A stretch of DNA of 64,000 nucleotides from a virus: the IMG/VR virus record IMGVR_UViG_3300046804_004006, positions 1-64,000 of that record; one strand, 5' to 3'. This document shows positions 6,997 to 14,049 of the stretch, piece by piece. A program made the translations under genes and the position numbers. Positions within the stretch are counted from its first letter, which is position 1, and every line of letters starts with the position of its first letter. The notes below the pieces were generated by a model that saw nothing but the letters and a program-made list of their open reading frames with translations, searched no databases and was not told where the DNA came from.

Positions 6997-7362
6997 ATGA
7001 AAACGTTTCAACAATTCAGCGAAGATGTTGACAGACTTACTCAAAGAAGACAACAACTTCGACAAAGACAGTTGAAACAAATGGCGGCACATAAAGAAAA
7101 GGTTGCTGCTTATCAAGAATCTCAAAGAAGAAAAAGGCAAAAAGAAGCAGAAAGAGAGAATTTAAAGAAAGAAATTAAAAGAGAGTTGCAAACAGAACAA
7201 ACTCCTGTTATGCAACCAAATCTTTATAATCAATTGATTGCAAGGAGACAAGCAACTCAAAAGGGACAGCAAATAAGACACGTTCACGGAGAACTTGGTG
7301 CTGAAGCAAGAGCACAACAAGCAGCAAAAAGACAAAGACTCAATAGACTTATGAGTAAGTAG
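6997..7362 (+). CDS. Internal protein candidate with CTS, basic coiled coil (121 aa)
   Basis: The N-terminus MKTFQQFSEDVDRL aligns with the T4 CTS, though the gp21 cleavage motif is weak (FSED). Residues ~12-75 are almost pure Arg/Lys/Gln/Glu with no Gly or Pro, predicting a long charged helix. The remainder is equally basic. The composition suits DNA binding or condensation inside the head. It is a single late-type gene embedded among early-type genes. Confidence 0.75.
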   Translation: MKTFQQFSEDVDRLTQRRQQLRQRQLKQMAAHKEKVAAYQESQRRKRQKEAERENLKKEIKRELQTEQTPVMQPNLYNQLIARRQATQKGQQIRHVHGELGAEARAQQAAKRQRLNRLMSK

Positions 7363-7391
7363 GGACACTTCAGGAACTGGCACAAGACCAC

Positions 7392-7420
7392 TTGTGTTGA
7401 CCGACCTGATGGGATATAGT
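7392..7420 (+). promoter_or_regulatory. Early-type promoter
   Basis: TTGTGT (7392-7397) and TATAGT (7415-7420) are 17 bp apart. The upstream text GAACTGGCACAAG recurs in the cassettes before 7788 and 8088. Confidence 0.55.
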
Positions 7421-7445
7421 ACCTTTGTTGATGAGACGACCCCTG

Positions 7446-7712
7446 ATGTCCCGTTTCCTGACTATTCTTTTTGGTGAGAGTGAGCACGGTTTCTGGAATG
7501 AACCAACCTATCATTCTACTCAACGTGCCGCAACTAAATGGGGTATGAGTATGTGGAATGTTGGTGAAGTCCTTGGTTATGTGGTTGTGAAGATTGATCA
7601 CGAGACCTGGGAAGTTGTTGATGAAGAATCCCGAATCCCTGACTATAGTGTTTCTTGGGATGGATTTGGATTTGTGAAGGTCAAACGTGCTCCTCAACTG
7701 GTGATGGTATGA
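7446..7712 (+). CDS. Hypothetical protein (88 aa)
   Basis: I prefer the ATG at 7446 to the in-frame ATG at 7431 because it leaves the ~25-base gap from the -10 seen in sister cassettes. Trp/Gly/Val-rich, probably a small beta protein (SMWNVGEVLGYVVVKIDHET). It forms a single-gene unit between two cassettes. Function unknown. Confidence 0.65.
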   Translation: MSRFLTILFGESEHGFWNEPTYHSTQRAATKWGMSMWNVGEVLGYVVVKIDHETWEVVDEESRIPDYSVSWDGFGFVKVKRAPQLVMV

Positions 7713-7733
7713 CGGTTTGAGAACTGGCACAAG

Positions 7734-7766
7734 GGCACTTGAGATTGCTTGAGTGCCTGCTATACT
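7734..7766 (+). promoter_or_regulatory. Stem-loop plus promoter cassette
   Basis: GGCACT (7734-7739) can pair with AGTGCC (7752-7757). TTGAGA at 7739-7744 and TATACT at 7761-7766 are spaced 16 bp, so the stem overlaps the promoter spacer. Confidence 0.6.
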
Positions 7767-7787
7767 GTAAAAACACTCAAAAACAAA

Positions 7788-8003
7788 ATGAAGAATCCAG
7801 TTTATCTTGATTTCGGTATTTATGAAATTGAGTATGAACCTAAAAACTATCTTAGTGTTCTCGACCGTTTTAATCTGGCAAAATGTGCTCGTCAACGAAT
7901 GACTGAATATGTTGTAGATGTGATTCGATGGAAGGGTGAGCGACGTTCTTTTTATTCTGCACTACAGTCAATGAATGTTGATGAGGTTTGCTATAATGAC
8001 TGA
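7788..8003 (+). CDS. Hypothetical protein (71 aa)
   Basis: The start is set at the ATG 21 bases after the -10. Tyr- and Arg-rich, mixed alpha/beta, no recognised motif. Single-gene unit between cassettes. Confidence 0.65.
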   Translation: MKNPVYLDFGIYEIEYEPKNYLSVLDRFNLAKCARQRMTEYVVDVIRWKGERRSFYSALQSMNVDEVCYND

Positions 8004-8037
8004 TTGAAGGTCAGTCGCCAAACTGGCACAAGGGCAC

Positions 8038-8066
8038 TTGCGGACCGCCTGGTGCTCTGCTATACT
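8038..8066 (+). promoter_or_regulatory. Early-type promoter
   Basis: TTGCGG (8038-8043), 17-bp spacer, TATACT (8061-8066) with an extended TGC. Preceded by CAAACTGGCACAAGGGCAC, also found before 7788. Confidence 0.6.
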
Positions 8067-8087
8067 ACATTTGTTCTTGAGATTTCT

Positions 8088-8267
8088 ATGACTCCCGACA
8101 CTTACACGTTCAGCGGCGATGCTGTCACATTCCTTGGTTTTGTTGGTGTTGCTTCGACGCTTCTTATTGTTGTCACTTCTTTCCGTCGCTTCTTCAATTC
8201 TCCTTACAATGTTCGCGTGAATACTAAACTGAATCAAGAAACTACCACGGAAACTGAAAATGCCTGA
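8088..8267 (+). CDS. Small membrane protein (59 aa)
   Basis: Start chosen 21 bases after the -10. Residues ~8-30 form one hydrophobic segment (AVTFLGFVGVASTLLIVVTS) followed by RR and a polar tail, suggesting N-out/C-in topology. Overlaps the next gene by eight bases. Function unknown. Confidence 0.6.
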   Translation: MTPDTYTFSGDAVTFLGFVGVASTLLIVVTSFRRFFNSPYNVRVNTKLNQETTTETENA

Positions 8268-8454
8268 AACTGATACTGTTAATGTTCTTCCGCATCTTCA
8301 AGAACTTCGTGATACTTGGAGACGACAAGATTTTGCATTTACCAAATCACAAAAGGAAGAATATGAAATGCTTCTTCAAGCACGACGTGAGCGTGTAAAG
8401 TATTTCTATGCCGAAGGTCTTGTAAGTAAGGGTCGCGCAAAAGCAGAAGACTAA
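8260..8454 (+). CDS. Small charged helical protein (64 aa)
   Basis: Mostly helical, rich in Arg/Glu, no recognised domain. The frame overlaps the membrane protein upstream, so the two are probably co-translated. Confidence 0.6.
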   Translation: MPETDTVNVLPHLQELRDTWRRQDFAFTKSQKEEYEMLLQARRERVKYFYAEGLVSKGRAKAED

Positions 8455-8470
8455 ATAAGACTCAAGAGAC

Positions 8471-8529
8471 TGTGCCACCTGAATGAGTGGCACACAGCAC
8501 TTCCCAAACCACGGATCAGGTGCTATGAT
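8471..8529 (+). promoter_or_regulatory. Stem-loop plus promoter cassette
   Basis: TGTGCCAC (8471-8478) pairs with GTGGCACA (8487-8494), the signature stem of this cassette family. TTCCCA, a 17-bp spacer and TATGAT (8524-8529) form the promoter. AAAGGAGG follows as a strong ribosome binding site for 8557. Confidence 0.7.
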
Positions 8530-8556
8530 ATGTTCATCAAGTCAAAGGAGGTTCTA

Positions 8557-8706
8557 ATGTATTGCAATGAACTGATGCTTCACGACGATTATCAATCTTT
8601 TGCTGAGAACTATCTTGGTATTGATTATGAAGACTATGTTGAAATGTTGAGTGAAATTGAACTTCCCGATGATGAGTTTGTCCTTGAAAATGGTCTAAGT
8701 TTTTAA
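8557..8706 (+). CDS. Small acidic protein (49 aa)
   Basis: A strong AAAGGAGG lies six bases before the ATG. Highly acidic, Tyr/Asp-rich peptide without a recognised motif; such DNA-mimic-like composition recurs in small genes nearby. Function unknown. Confidence 0.65.
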   Translation: MYCNELMLHDDYQSFAENYLGIDYEDYVEMLSEIELPDDEFVLENGLSF

Positions 8707-8752
8707 TTATTATGGGAATGTGTTTGCCCTAAAGTTACACATTTGCCGTGGT

Positions 8753-8800
8753 TCAACTACTCTTAATAAAAGCAGTGGGGCATTTATTAAGAGTAGTTGA
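8753..8800. repeat. 18-bp perfect inverted repeat upstream of tRNA-Ala
   Basis: Bases 8753-8770 and 8783-8800 are exact reverse complements with a 12-base G-rich loop (AGCAGTGGGGCA). The stem is AT-rich and lacks a following T-run. It begins 46 bases after a stop codon and ends 25 bases before the tRNA. Confidence 0.85.
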
Positions 8801-8825
8801 TTTAGATTCACAACCTCATGGCATT

Positions 8826-8896
8826 GGGGAATTAGTTTAGTGGTAAAACAGGTGCTTTGCAAGCATCAATCACCAGTTCGACTCTGGTATTCTCCA
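8826..8896 (+). tRNA. tRNA-Ala(TGC)
   Basis: All four arms fold by hand. The acceptor is GGGGAAT/ATTCTCC, the D stem GTTT/AAAC, the anticodon stem GGTGC/GCATC with loop TTTGCAA (anticodon TGC at 8858-8860), and the T stem ACCAG/CTGGT with loop TTCGACT. The G3-U70 wobble that identifies alanine tRNA is present. CCA is not encoded. It probably supplements decoding of the GCA/GCT-rich phage genes. Confidence 0.92.
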
Positions 8897-8938
8897 TTGG
8901 GAATTAACCTTCCCAAACATTCACTTGAATTCTTTATT

Positions 8939-9124
8939 ATGTCCACCAAACTGATTGCTCTTGCTGCTGAACTCGTTGACACCAACCCTGCTGCTGCTCA
9001 ACTGATTTCTAGTCTGGATAAAGCAGAGTCTTCTGTTGAGATTGTGGAAGCACTGGATGCTTATGATGCTGCAGTTGCTGTTGTGAATAGTGCTCAACCG
9101 ACTCTGGAACCTGTTGATTTTTGA
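8939..9124 (+). CDS. Small Ala-rich helical protein (61 aa)
   Basis: The ATG follows a TTCTTTATT leader rather than a purine-rich ribosome site. Ala/Val/Leu-rich and acidic, helical, with no transmembrane segment. Directly downstream of the tRNA gene. Function unknown. Confidence 0.65.
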   Translation: MSTKLIALAAELVDTNPAAAQLISSLDKAESSVEIVEALDAYDAAVAVVNSAQPTLEPVDF

Positions 9125-9150
9125 TTTTTAGTTCTTTATTTGATATATGG

Positions 9151-9209
9151 TGTGCCACTTCTTTTAGTGGCACACTATTTTTGCGTAGGTGCTATGGACC
9201 TGCTATGAT
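9151..9209 (+). promoter_or_regulatory. Terminator plus promoter cassette
   Basis: TGTGCCACT (9151-9159) pairs with AGTGGCACA (9166-9174), then ATTTTTG gives a short T-run. TGCTATGAT places the -10 at 9204-9209 and is followed by AACGGAGTTCA, shared with the cassettes before 15940 and 18203. Confidence 0.75.
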
Positions 9210-9230
9210 TAACGGAGTTCACAAGGAAAA

Positions 9231-9380
9231 ATGACACTAACTTCCCTAACTTTTGAGGAGATTGATGCTCTCCTCTCTTTGATTGAATTTCACGACGATT
9301 GGGAGTTTGTGAGTGAGCGTGTTGGTACTGATCTCAATGCTATGTATGAGAAACTTAGTGAAATGAGAGATGAAGTTTGA
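9231..9380 (+). CDS. Small acidic helical protein (49 aa)
   Basis: The ATG follows AAGGAAAA. Glu/Asp/Leu-rich and helical. No recognised motif. Confidence 0.6.
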   Translation: MTLTSLTFEEIDALLSLIEFHDDWEFVSERVGTDLNAMYEKLSEMRDEV

Positions 9381-9422
9381 TTGATTATATCCTGAAGGTT
9401 TTTTAATTTTTAATTTCTTACT

Positions 9423-10655
9423 ATGCAGTTTTATCCCTACCAGCAACGTGCGATTGATGCAATCAAGCAGCACAGTAAAGGTTGTTGCTATATTCCCACT
9501 GGTGGTGGTAAATCGGTTGTGATGATGCAGGATGCAAAGGACCGCATCCTTTCTGCACAACAACCTATGACTGTAGTTGTAGTCTCTCCGCGTATTCTTC
9601 TCACCAATCAACTCTGTGCAGAGTTTGAGGAATACCTGAAAGACTTTGATATTCAATATACCGAAGTTCACAGTGGAGAAACTCATAACTTCTCTACGAC
9701 CAAACCCTATGCGATTCAACAACGCAATCAGGAAGTAATCGCATCGGGTTCTCATCACTTTATCTTCACCACTTACAATTCTATTCATCGCATCAACGAA
9801 TCTCAAATTGAGGTGAATGTTGTATATTTTGATGAGGCGCACCATTGTGTGAAGAAGTCGAACTTTGTGGGTATTGCTCACACTTCGCAGAACGCAGATA
9901 ACGCTTATTTCTTCACTGCAACTCCCAAAATTGATAACTCTCAACAGTCGATGAATAATACTGTTGTGTATGGACAGAAGATTATTTCTGTCCCTGCCAC
10001 AGAACTGATTGCTGCTGGTAGTATCATTCCTCCTCAAGTGATCTCTTATGAGGCAGAGTCTATCCGCACAAAGGAGAACGCACACTTTGTCGATGCAGAG
10101 AATATCCTTGGTATTCTCAATGATATTGAGGATGATGTAACCCCCAAAGTTCTTGTTGCTTCTCCTAGCACCAAAGTCATTTGGAATATGTTTGCGGAGA
10201 GTGATTTGCTCAATGAACTCGAAGCAATGGGATTTGCTGTGTTTCATATCACTGCAAAACACGGTGCTTATGTAAACAAAAAGAAAGTCTCCCGTGAGAA
10301 GTTCTTTGAGTTGATGAATGAATATGGAAATGACCCTGACCAAAAGATGATCGTGTTTCATTACTCTATTCTCAGTGAGGGTATCAATGTTCACGGTTTG
10401 ACGCATTGTATTATGCTTCGCAATCTGCCGTGGATTGAAATGTGCCAAACGATTGGTCGAGTTGTGCGTATGCACCGCGATGACCGTAAAGCAATTCAGG
10501 AAGGTAAGATTGCAGCGGGTAATTACCAGTTCTACAAGAAGTCCTTTGGCAAGATTGTTGTTCCTGTGAGCAACAACTATGGTGATAAGATTGCCAATCA
10601 ACTCCAGAATGTTGTTAATGCTGTCTTCGTGAAAGGGGAACTCTCTGCTACATAA
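9423..10655 (+). CDS. SF2 DEAH-type helicase
   Basis: The 410-residue protein carries PTGGGKS (Walker A, residues 25-31), FDEAH (Walker B, 136-140), FTATP (motif III, ~160) and QTIGRVVR (motif VI, ~345), so both RecA-like lobes of an ATP-dependent DEAD/DEAH helicase are present. The compact N-terminus places a Q-motif-like PYQQRAI five residues in. It is shorter than T4 UvsW (~590 residues) and may be a separate phage helicase for replication, recombination or early DNA handling. It is the only large enzyme among about 50 tiny genes. The substrate cannot be read from sequence. Confidence 0.9.
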   Translation: MQFYPYQQRAIDAIKQHSKGCCYIPTGGGKSVVMMQDAKDRILSAQQPMTVVVVSPRILLTNQLCAEFEEYLKDFDIQYTEVHSGETHNFSTTKPYAIQQRNQEVIASGSHHFIFTTYNSIHRINESQIEVNVVYFDEAHHCVKKSNFVGIAHTSQNADNAYFFTATPKIDNSQQSMNNTVVYGQKIISVPATELIAAGSIIPPQVISYEAESIRTKENAHFVDAENILGILNDIEDDVTPKVLVASPSTKVIWNMFAESDLLNELEAMGFAVFHITAKHGAYVNKKKVSREKFFELMNEYGNDPDQKMIVFHYSILSEGINVHGLTHCIMLRNLPWIEMCQTIGRVVRMHRDDRKAIQEGKIAAGNYQFYKKSFGKIVVPVSNNYGDKIANQLQNVVNAVFVKGELSAT

Positions 10656-10684
10656 TTTACAAATCACTTGAGACTACTGTGAGA

Positions 10685-10744
10685 CTGTGCCACTTGTAGC
10701 GGTGGCACAGTAAAGTCCCGCAGACCCCCCAGATGCCCTATAAT
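10685..10744 (+). promoter_or_regulatory. Stem-loop plus promoter cassette
   Basis: CTGTGCCAC (10685-10693) pairs with GTGGCACAG (10702-10710). A consensus -10 TATAAT lies at 10739-10744 in GATGCCCTATAATAC, nearly identical to the cassettes before 11701 and 12505. ACACAAGCAAAGGAGAC follows and supplies the ribosome site. Confidence 0.75.
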
Positions 10745-10768
10745 ACAGAGACACAAGCAAAGGAGACT

Positions 10769-10972
10769 ATGCAAACCACTCTCATTCCTAATTTTACTTA
10801 TGATGAGGAAAGTGATCTTCTTGCTGCTGCATTTCATTCTGTTGCTTATATGAAGCAACTTGCTGATGATAGTGTTGATAATAAAGATTATTGGATGCAA
10901 CGTGCAGAAAGTCTTGAAAAGGTTGCAGTTAAACTGAACGAAGAAGTTCGCAATTTCTATTACAACAAATGA
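10769..10972 (+). CDS. Small acidic helical protein (67 aa)
   Basis: The start is set by AAAGGAG six bases upstream. Acidic, helical, no domain recognised. ATGA overlap with the next gene begins a four-gene operon. Confidence 0.65.
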   Translation: MQTTLIPNFTYDEESDLLAAAFHSVAYMKQLADDSVDNKDYWMQRAESLEKVAVKLNEEVRNFYYNK

Positions 10973-11172
10973 CTACCATTTCATTTACATCAGGGCAGAT
11001 TCTAGATATTATCTCTGCTCTTGAAGAAAAAGAAGATGCACTCTACGATGCAGATAATAAACACCTTGCTGCCTACTATATGAATATGGGGGCACAGTTC
11101 CAACGTGTTTATGATAGGTTGCAGGATGTAGTGCCTGAGAAACGTGTTGCTAACCTTGTTCTTGCTGCTTGA
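10969..11172 (+). CDS. Small helical protein (67 aa)
   Basis: Second gene of the operon, coupled by ATGA. The first residues (TISFTSGQILDIISALEEKE) form a strand then a helix. The stop is followed two bases later by the next ATG (TGATTATG junction). Confidence 0.65.
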   Translation: MTTISFTSGQILDIISALEEKEDALYDADNKHLAAYYMNMGAQFQRVYDRLQDVVPEKRVANLVLAA

Positions 11173-11174
11173 TT

Positions 11175-11438
11175 ATGACTACTTCCAATCTTTCTAAAAT
11201 CAAACCCAAACTCCGCACTCAAGGTGTTGTTTCTGGAAATTTTGGTAAAGCAAAAGTAAAGGCAGGTTCACCTCTGCGTGAGATTGGTGTAACCAATGCT
11301 AAGGTAGTTAAAGTCAACACGCAAGATGAGTATTTGGGTCGTCTTTATACTGCATTTGATGCAACTGATGATGAGAAACTGAAAAAGTTCATTTATCAAC
11401 AAATTCGCAACATTCATATTCAACGGGGGACTTGGTGA
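11175..11438 (+). CDS. Hypothetical basic protein (87 aa)
   Basis: Lys/Val/Gly-rich protein with the ATG in a TGATTATG stop-start junction and no purine-rich ribosome site. It overlaps the next gene by one base. No domain recognised. Confidence 0.65.
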   Translation: MTTSNLSKIKPKLRTQGVVSGNFGKAKVKAGSPLREIGVTNAKVVKVNTQDEYLGRLYTAFDATDDEKLKKFIYQQIRNIHIQRGTW

Positions 11439-11605
11439 TGACTGGAATACAAATCGAATGTGAAATCCAAAAATCAGTTAAGCAACATCTGCTTGATTGT
11501 ATGCAACGACCAGAGTATATTAACTATCCTCACTACGACCTCATAGCAGATTACACCGCAAAGATTAAAAAGATAGATGAGTTCCTAGAGGAGTTTGATA
11601 GGTGA
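11438..11605 (+). CDS. Small helical protein (55 aa)
   Basis: TGATG-coupled to the upstream gene. Helical with a Cys/His/Tyr-containing middle. Its stop codon abuts the cassette stem-loop at 11606. Function unknown. Confidence 0.6.
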   Translation: MTGIQIECEIQKSVKQHLLDCMQRPEYINYPHYDLIADYTAKIKKIDEFLEEFDR

Positions 11606-11664
11606 TGTGCCACTTGTTCTAGTGGCACAGTAAAAGAGCACGGGGGCACTGGATGCCCTATAAT
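11606..11664 (+). promoter_or_regulatory. Stem-loop plus promoter cassette
   Basis: TGTGCCACT (11606-11614) pairs with AGTGGCACA (11621-11629), starting at the base after a stop codon. The -10 TATAAT is at 11659-11664 in GATGCCCTATAATACC. Confidence 0.75.
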
Positions 11665-11700
11665 ACCAAAACACAAGCAAAGGAAACCAACTGATTGATT

Positions 11701-11958
11701 ATGACACTCACTCAAGACCAATACGATCAACTGCTCGCAAAATACTGTGAATCGCTTGTTGATGGTATGGACATGGATAGTTTGATTGAATTTGCGATGG
11801 ATCAGATTGAGATTAACATTCGACGCAATTGTTCTCTGGATGAAGAACTGATTGAAGAAATAGGTCGTTATTATGATGAGAGTGATGTTGCTTCGATGAT
11901 TGAAGATGTCGGTGCAAATCCTGCTGACTTTGGTATTAAAAACTGGTTGGATGATTGA
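11701..11958 (+). CDS. Acidic hypothetical protein (85 aa)
   Basis: The ATG is reached through GATTGATTATG, with AAAGGAAA 20 bases upstream. Strongly acidic (Asp/Glu-rich) and helical, with a paralogue-like pattern (EELIEEIGRYYDES) resembling residues in the 15665 protein. Function unknown. Confidence 0.65.
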   Translation: MTLTQDQYDQLLAKYCESLVDGMDMDSLIEFAMDQIEINIRRNCSLDEELIEEIGRYYDESDVASMIEDVGANPADFGIKNWLDD

Positions 11959-11960
11959 TT

Positions 11961-12140
11961 ATGACTTATAGGGAACTTCTTTCTAAACTTCAATCTTTCA
12001 CAGATAATCAACTGGATAATGAAATCCTTGTGTATAACTATGAGGATAATGTATTCTTTGATGATGGAACAGAACTTCGCATTAGTGTGAATGAAGTTCC
12101 TGGTTTTATTTCTAAAGACATTCCTTATCTGGTAGTTTGA
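11961..12140 (+). CDS. Small acidic protein (59 aa)
   Basis: TGATTATG junction with the gene upstream. Predicted helix then beta strands. No domain recognised. Confidence 0.6.
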   Translation: MTYRELLSKLQSFTDNQLDNEILVYNYEDNVFFDDGTELRISVNEVPGFISKDIPYLVV

Positions 12141-12142
12141 TT

Positions 12143-12406
12143 ATGTCTATCACCTCAATCGAAAGTATTTCCTTCGACGGAACATATGTAACAGTCACTG
12201 CTGTTGTAGAAGATGTAGTCCTCACCTATACTGGAAGTTATTATGACCCACCAGAATATGGACCTGCATTGTGTAGTTCCACCTTTGAGTTGGAAGAGGA
12301 TGAAACACTGCCAACTGATGATGTTGAACTATTGAAATACATTCGGTCTCGTGATTTAGATTGGGAAGTGATGGAGAGTGATTATGATTACGATGATTAT
12401 GCTTGA
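12143..12406 (+). CDS. Acidic beta-rich protein (87 aa)
   Basis: TGATTATG junction. The beta-strand N-terminal half (TYVTVTAVVEDVVLTYTG) is followed by an extremely Asp/Tyr-rich tail (ESDYDYDDYA). The DNA-mimic-like charge is an observation only; no function assigned. Confidence 0.65.
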   Translation: MSITSIESISFDGTYVTVTAVVEDVVLTYTGSYYDPPEYGPALCSSTFELEEDETLPTDDVELLKYIRSRDLDWEVMESDYDYDDYA

Positions 12407-12419
12407 TTCTTGATGCCCT

Positions 12420-12478
12420 TGTGCCACTTGTTCTTGTGACACAATAAACTCCCGCAGGGGCAGCAGATGCCCTATAAT
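12420..12478 (+). promoter_or_regulatory. Stem-loop plus promoter cassette
   Basis: TGTGCCAC pairs with GTGACACA (12436-12443) with one mismatch. The -10 TATAAT is at 12473-12478. The text after the -10 is almost identical to that at 10745. Confidence 0.7.
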
Positions 12479-12504
12479 ACAGAGACACAAGCAAAGGAGA
12501 CTAA

Positions 12505-12735
12505 ATGACTGAAGCATCCCTAGTTCCTAATAGTTTTGCCCGACAGTGGATTGAAGACCATTTTGTTTGTGCTGGTGGTCAATCTGCTGCTGGTGCAAAT
12601 ATGGTGCAACTTGCAGAAGATGGTGTAATCTCTTGGGAAGATATTGCACGGGCATTTATCTATGATGCAGATGAAACTGCAAAGTATAATGCTTTTGTGC
12701 GTGTAGCAGAATGGCAACAATATACTCCTGTGTGA
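12505..12735 (+). CDS. Hypothetical protein (76 aa)
   Basis: AAAGGAG precedes the ATG. The sequence has the look of a small helical, Ala/Asp-rich domain (ISWEDIARAFIYDADE). The next gene starts at the base after the stop. Function unknown. Confidence 0.65.
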   Translation: MTEASLVPNSFARQWIEDHFVCAGGQSAAGANMVQLAEDGVISWEDIARAFIYDADETAKYNAFVRVAEWQQYTPV

Positions 12736-12882
12736 ATGGCAAAAACACTTACATTCAAGAAACCAAATAAAATGCGATTGATTCTCTTTTGTTTCATTGT
12801 TGCTTTTATTTGTTCTCCAGGTGTGAGGAATCTTACAGCAAACACACTTTATACTGTCGCAGACATTATTTCTACTAAATGA
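12736..12882 (+). CDS. Small membrane protein (48 aa)
   Basis: Basic N-terminus, then a hydrophobic helix at residues ~12-28 (MRLILFCFIVAFICSPG), possibly a signal-anchor. Overlaps the following gene by ATGA. Function unknown. Confidence 0.55.
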   Translation: MAKTLTFKKPNKMRLILFCFIVAFICSPGVRNLTANTLYTVADIISTK

Positions 12883-13064
12883 AAACTATGCTTGATAAAG
12901 TCCTGATGGTTGAAGAACTGCTCAACGAGAAGCAACTTAATGCTCTTCGTGATATGCTTTTTGTGTATAAAGATTTGCAAAAAGAAGTTCATAACTATCC
13001 TCCAGAGGATACTCTATTCACTCAATCTCAACGTGAAGTTTTCGACATTTTTGACATCAAATGA
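12879..13064 (+). CDS. Small helical protein (61 aa)
   Basis: ATGA-coupled to the upstream gene and overlapping the next by four bases. Leu/Glu/Lys-rich helices. No domain recognised. Confidence 0.6.
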   Translation: MKTMLDKVLMVEELLNEKQLNALRDMLFVYKDLQKEVHNYPPEDTLFTQSQREVFDIFDIK

Positions 13065-13261
13065 CTTTTATTGAAGGACTCATTGCATCTGGTTATGTTT
13101 ATGATGATGAAGATTATGATGGTTGTTATGTGAAACAAGATTCGGAAGGTTTCATACACTGCTATCAGGAAAATGTGGATGATGAAACTGATACTCTCTG
13201 GAATTATGTGAAGATGACTGATGATTTTGATGTAATCACAGAAAAGACCTTTATTCCTTAG
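13061..13261 (+). CDS. Small acidic protein (66 aa)
   Basis: ATGA-coupled. Tyr/Asp-rich and acidic (YDDEDYDGCYVKQDSEGF), similar in composition to the proteins at 12143 and 16188. Followed immediately by a cassette stem-loop. Confidence 0.6.
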   Translation: MTFIEGLIASGYVYDDEDYDGCYVKQDSEGFIHCYQENVDDETDTLWNYVKMTDDFDVITEKTFIP

Positions 13262-13266
13262 TGCGA

Positions 13267-13374
13267 TGTGCCACTTGTTCTAGTGGCACACTAAATGAGC
13301 ACAGACCCCAAAATGTGGTATTCTTAAAGGGTGGAGGGAGTAAGTCCCACCCAAGTCCCATTCTTTATTCTTTC
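13267..13374 (+). promoter_or_regulatory. Stem-loop, promoter and structured leader (type L)
   Basis: TGTGCCACT (13267-13275) pairs with AGTGGCACA (13282-13290). A weak -10 TATTCT (13319-13324) precedes TTAAAGGGTGGAGGGAG. In the leader GGGTGG can pair with the downstream CCACCC. It ends CCATTCTTTATTCTTTC before the ATG. The same leader design occurs at 15040 and 16687. Confidence 0.6.
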
Positions 13375-14049
13375 ATGGACCGTCAGCAAGTTATTGCTAA
13401 AATCCAGTCTATTCTCAAACTGCAGAATGGAACTGACTTTGAGGGTGAGGCATCTGCTGCTGCACAGATGATTGATAAACTGTGCAAACAGTATGGAATC
13501 ACCGTCGATGAGGCAACAGAAACTCAAGTTTATGATGAAGAGTTTTCTTCATTCAAGAGAGTTAATGCTGCACTCTCTCTGCTGCTTAATGCTGTCGCAA
13601 ACTTCTATGATGCTAAAGCATACCTGAAGAATGGTGATACTAAATCACTTCAAGTCATTGGTAGTGAAGCACAACAAATTCAAGTGCGACTCTATTATGA
13701 TTACCTGGTGCAGGTGATGGAGAAAGAAGCAGAAGTTGCACATAAAGCAGAGAAAGTTCTTGCTGAAACTCTGGGCACTTCTGTTTCCCGTTCCTTCAAG
13801 TTGAACTTCCGCAAGGCATTTGCAGAAAAAGTTGCAGACCGTCTGCGTGAAATGAAAAAGGAAGAGAACCGAGTTCATGATGATGCAGAGGCAGTTGATA
13901 AGAAACTCTCCACGATGCGATTTGGACGTGCAAAACGTATGAATGGTGCAAGTGGTGCTGGTGCTTATTCTGGTGCAAACGTCGGTGCTGGTGTATCTCT
14001 AAACCGTCAAGCATCGGGTTCTGTGACTAAACAACTCTGCGGGGTGTGA
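13375..14049 (+). CDS. DUF2786-like protein (224 aa)
   Basis: The start is placed at MDRQQVIAKIQSIL because upstream in-frame codons lie inside the leader. Residues ~5-45 (KIQSILKLQ, EGEASAAAQMIDKLCKQYGI) match the helical N-terminus I associate with DUF2786-type phage/bacterial proteins. The middle is a long helical region and the last 30 residues are Gly/Ala-rich. A terminator overlaps its stop. Function unknown. Confidence 0.75.
   Translation: MDRQQVIAKIQSILKLQNGTDFEGEASAAAQMIDKLCKQYGITVDEATETQVYDEEFSSFKRVNAALSLLLNAVANFYDAKAYLKNGDTKSLQVIGSEAQQIQVRLYYDYLVQVMEKEAEVAHKAEKVLAETLGTSVSRSFKLNFRKAFAEKVADRLREMKKEENRVHDDAEAVDKKLSTMRFGRAKRMNGASGAGAYSGANVGAGVSLNRQASGSVTKQLCGV

Noticed and set aside
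7284-7895. 203-codon minus-strand frame
   Set aside because: It spans a CTS gene end, a promoter cassette and two plus-strand genes, has no promoter or ribosome site, and shows no domain.
8449-8456. ACTAAATA as a late promoter
   Set aside because: It sits at the end of the 8260 gene with a cassette stem-loop and early-type promoter before the next gene, so it is probably chance in AT-rich DNA.
9246-10667. 473-codon open frame on the minus strand
   Set aside because: It lies wholly antisense to a helicase with intact motifs on the plus strand, and its translation is low in recognisable structure. All other genes are on the plus strand. It is a codon-bias shadow.
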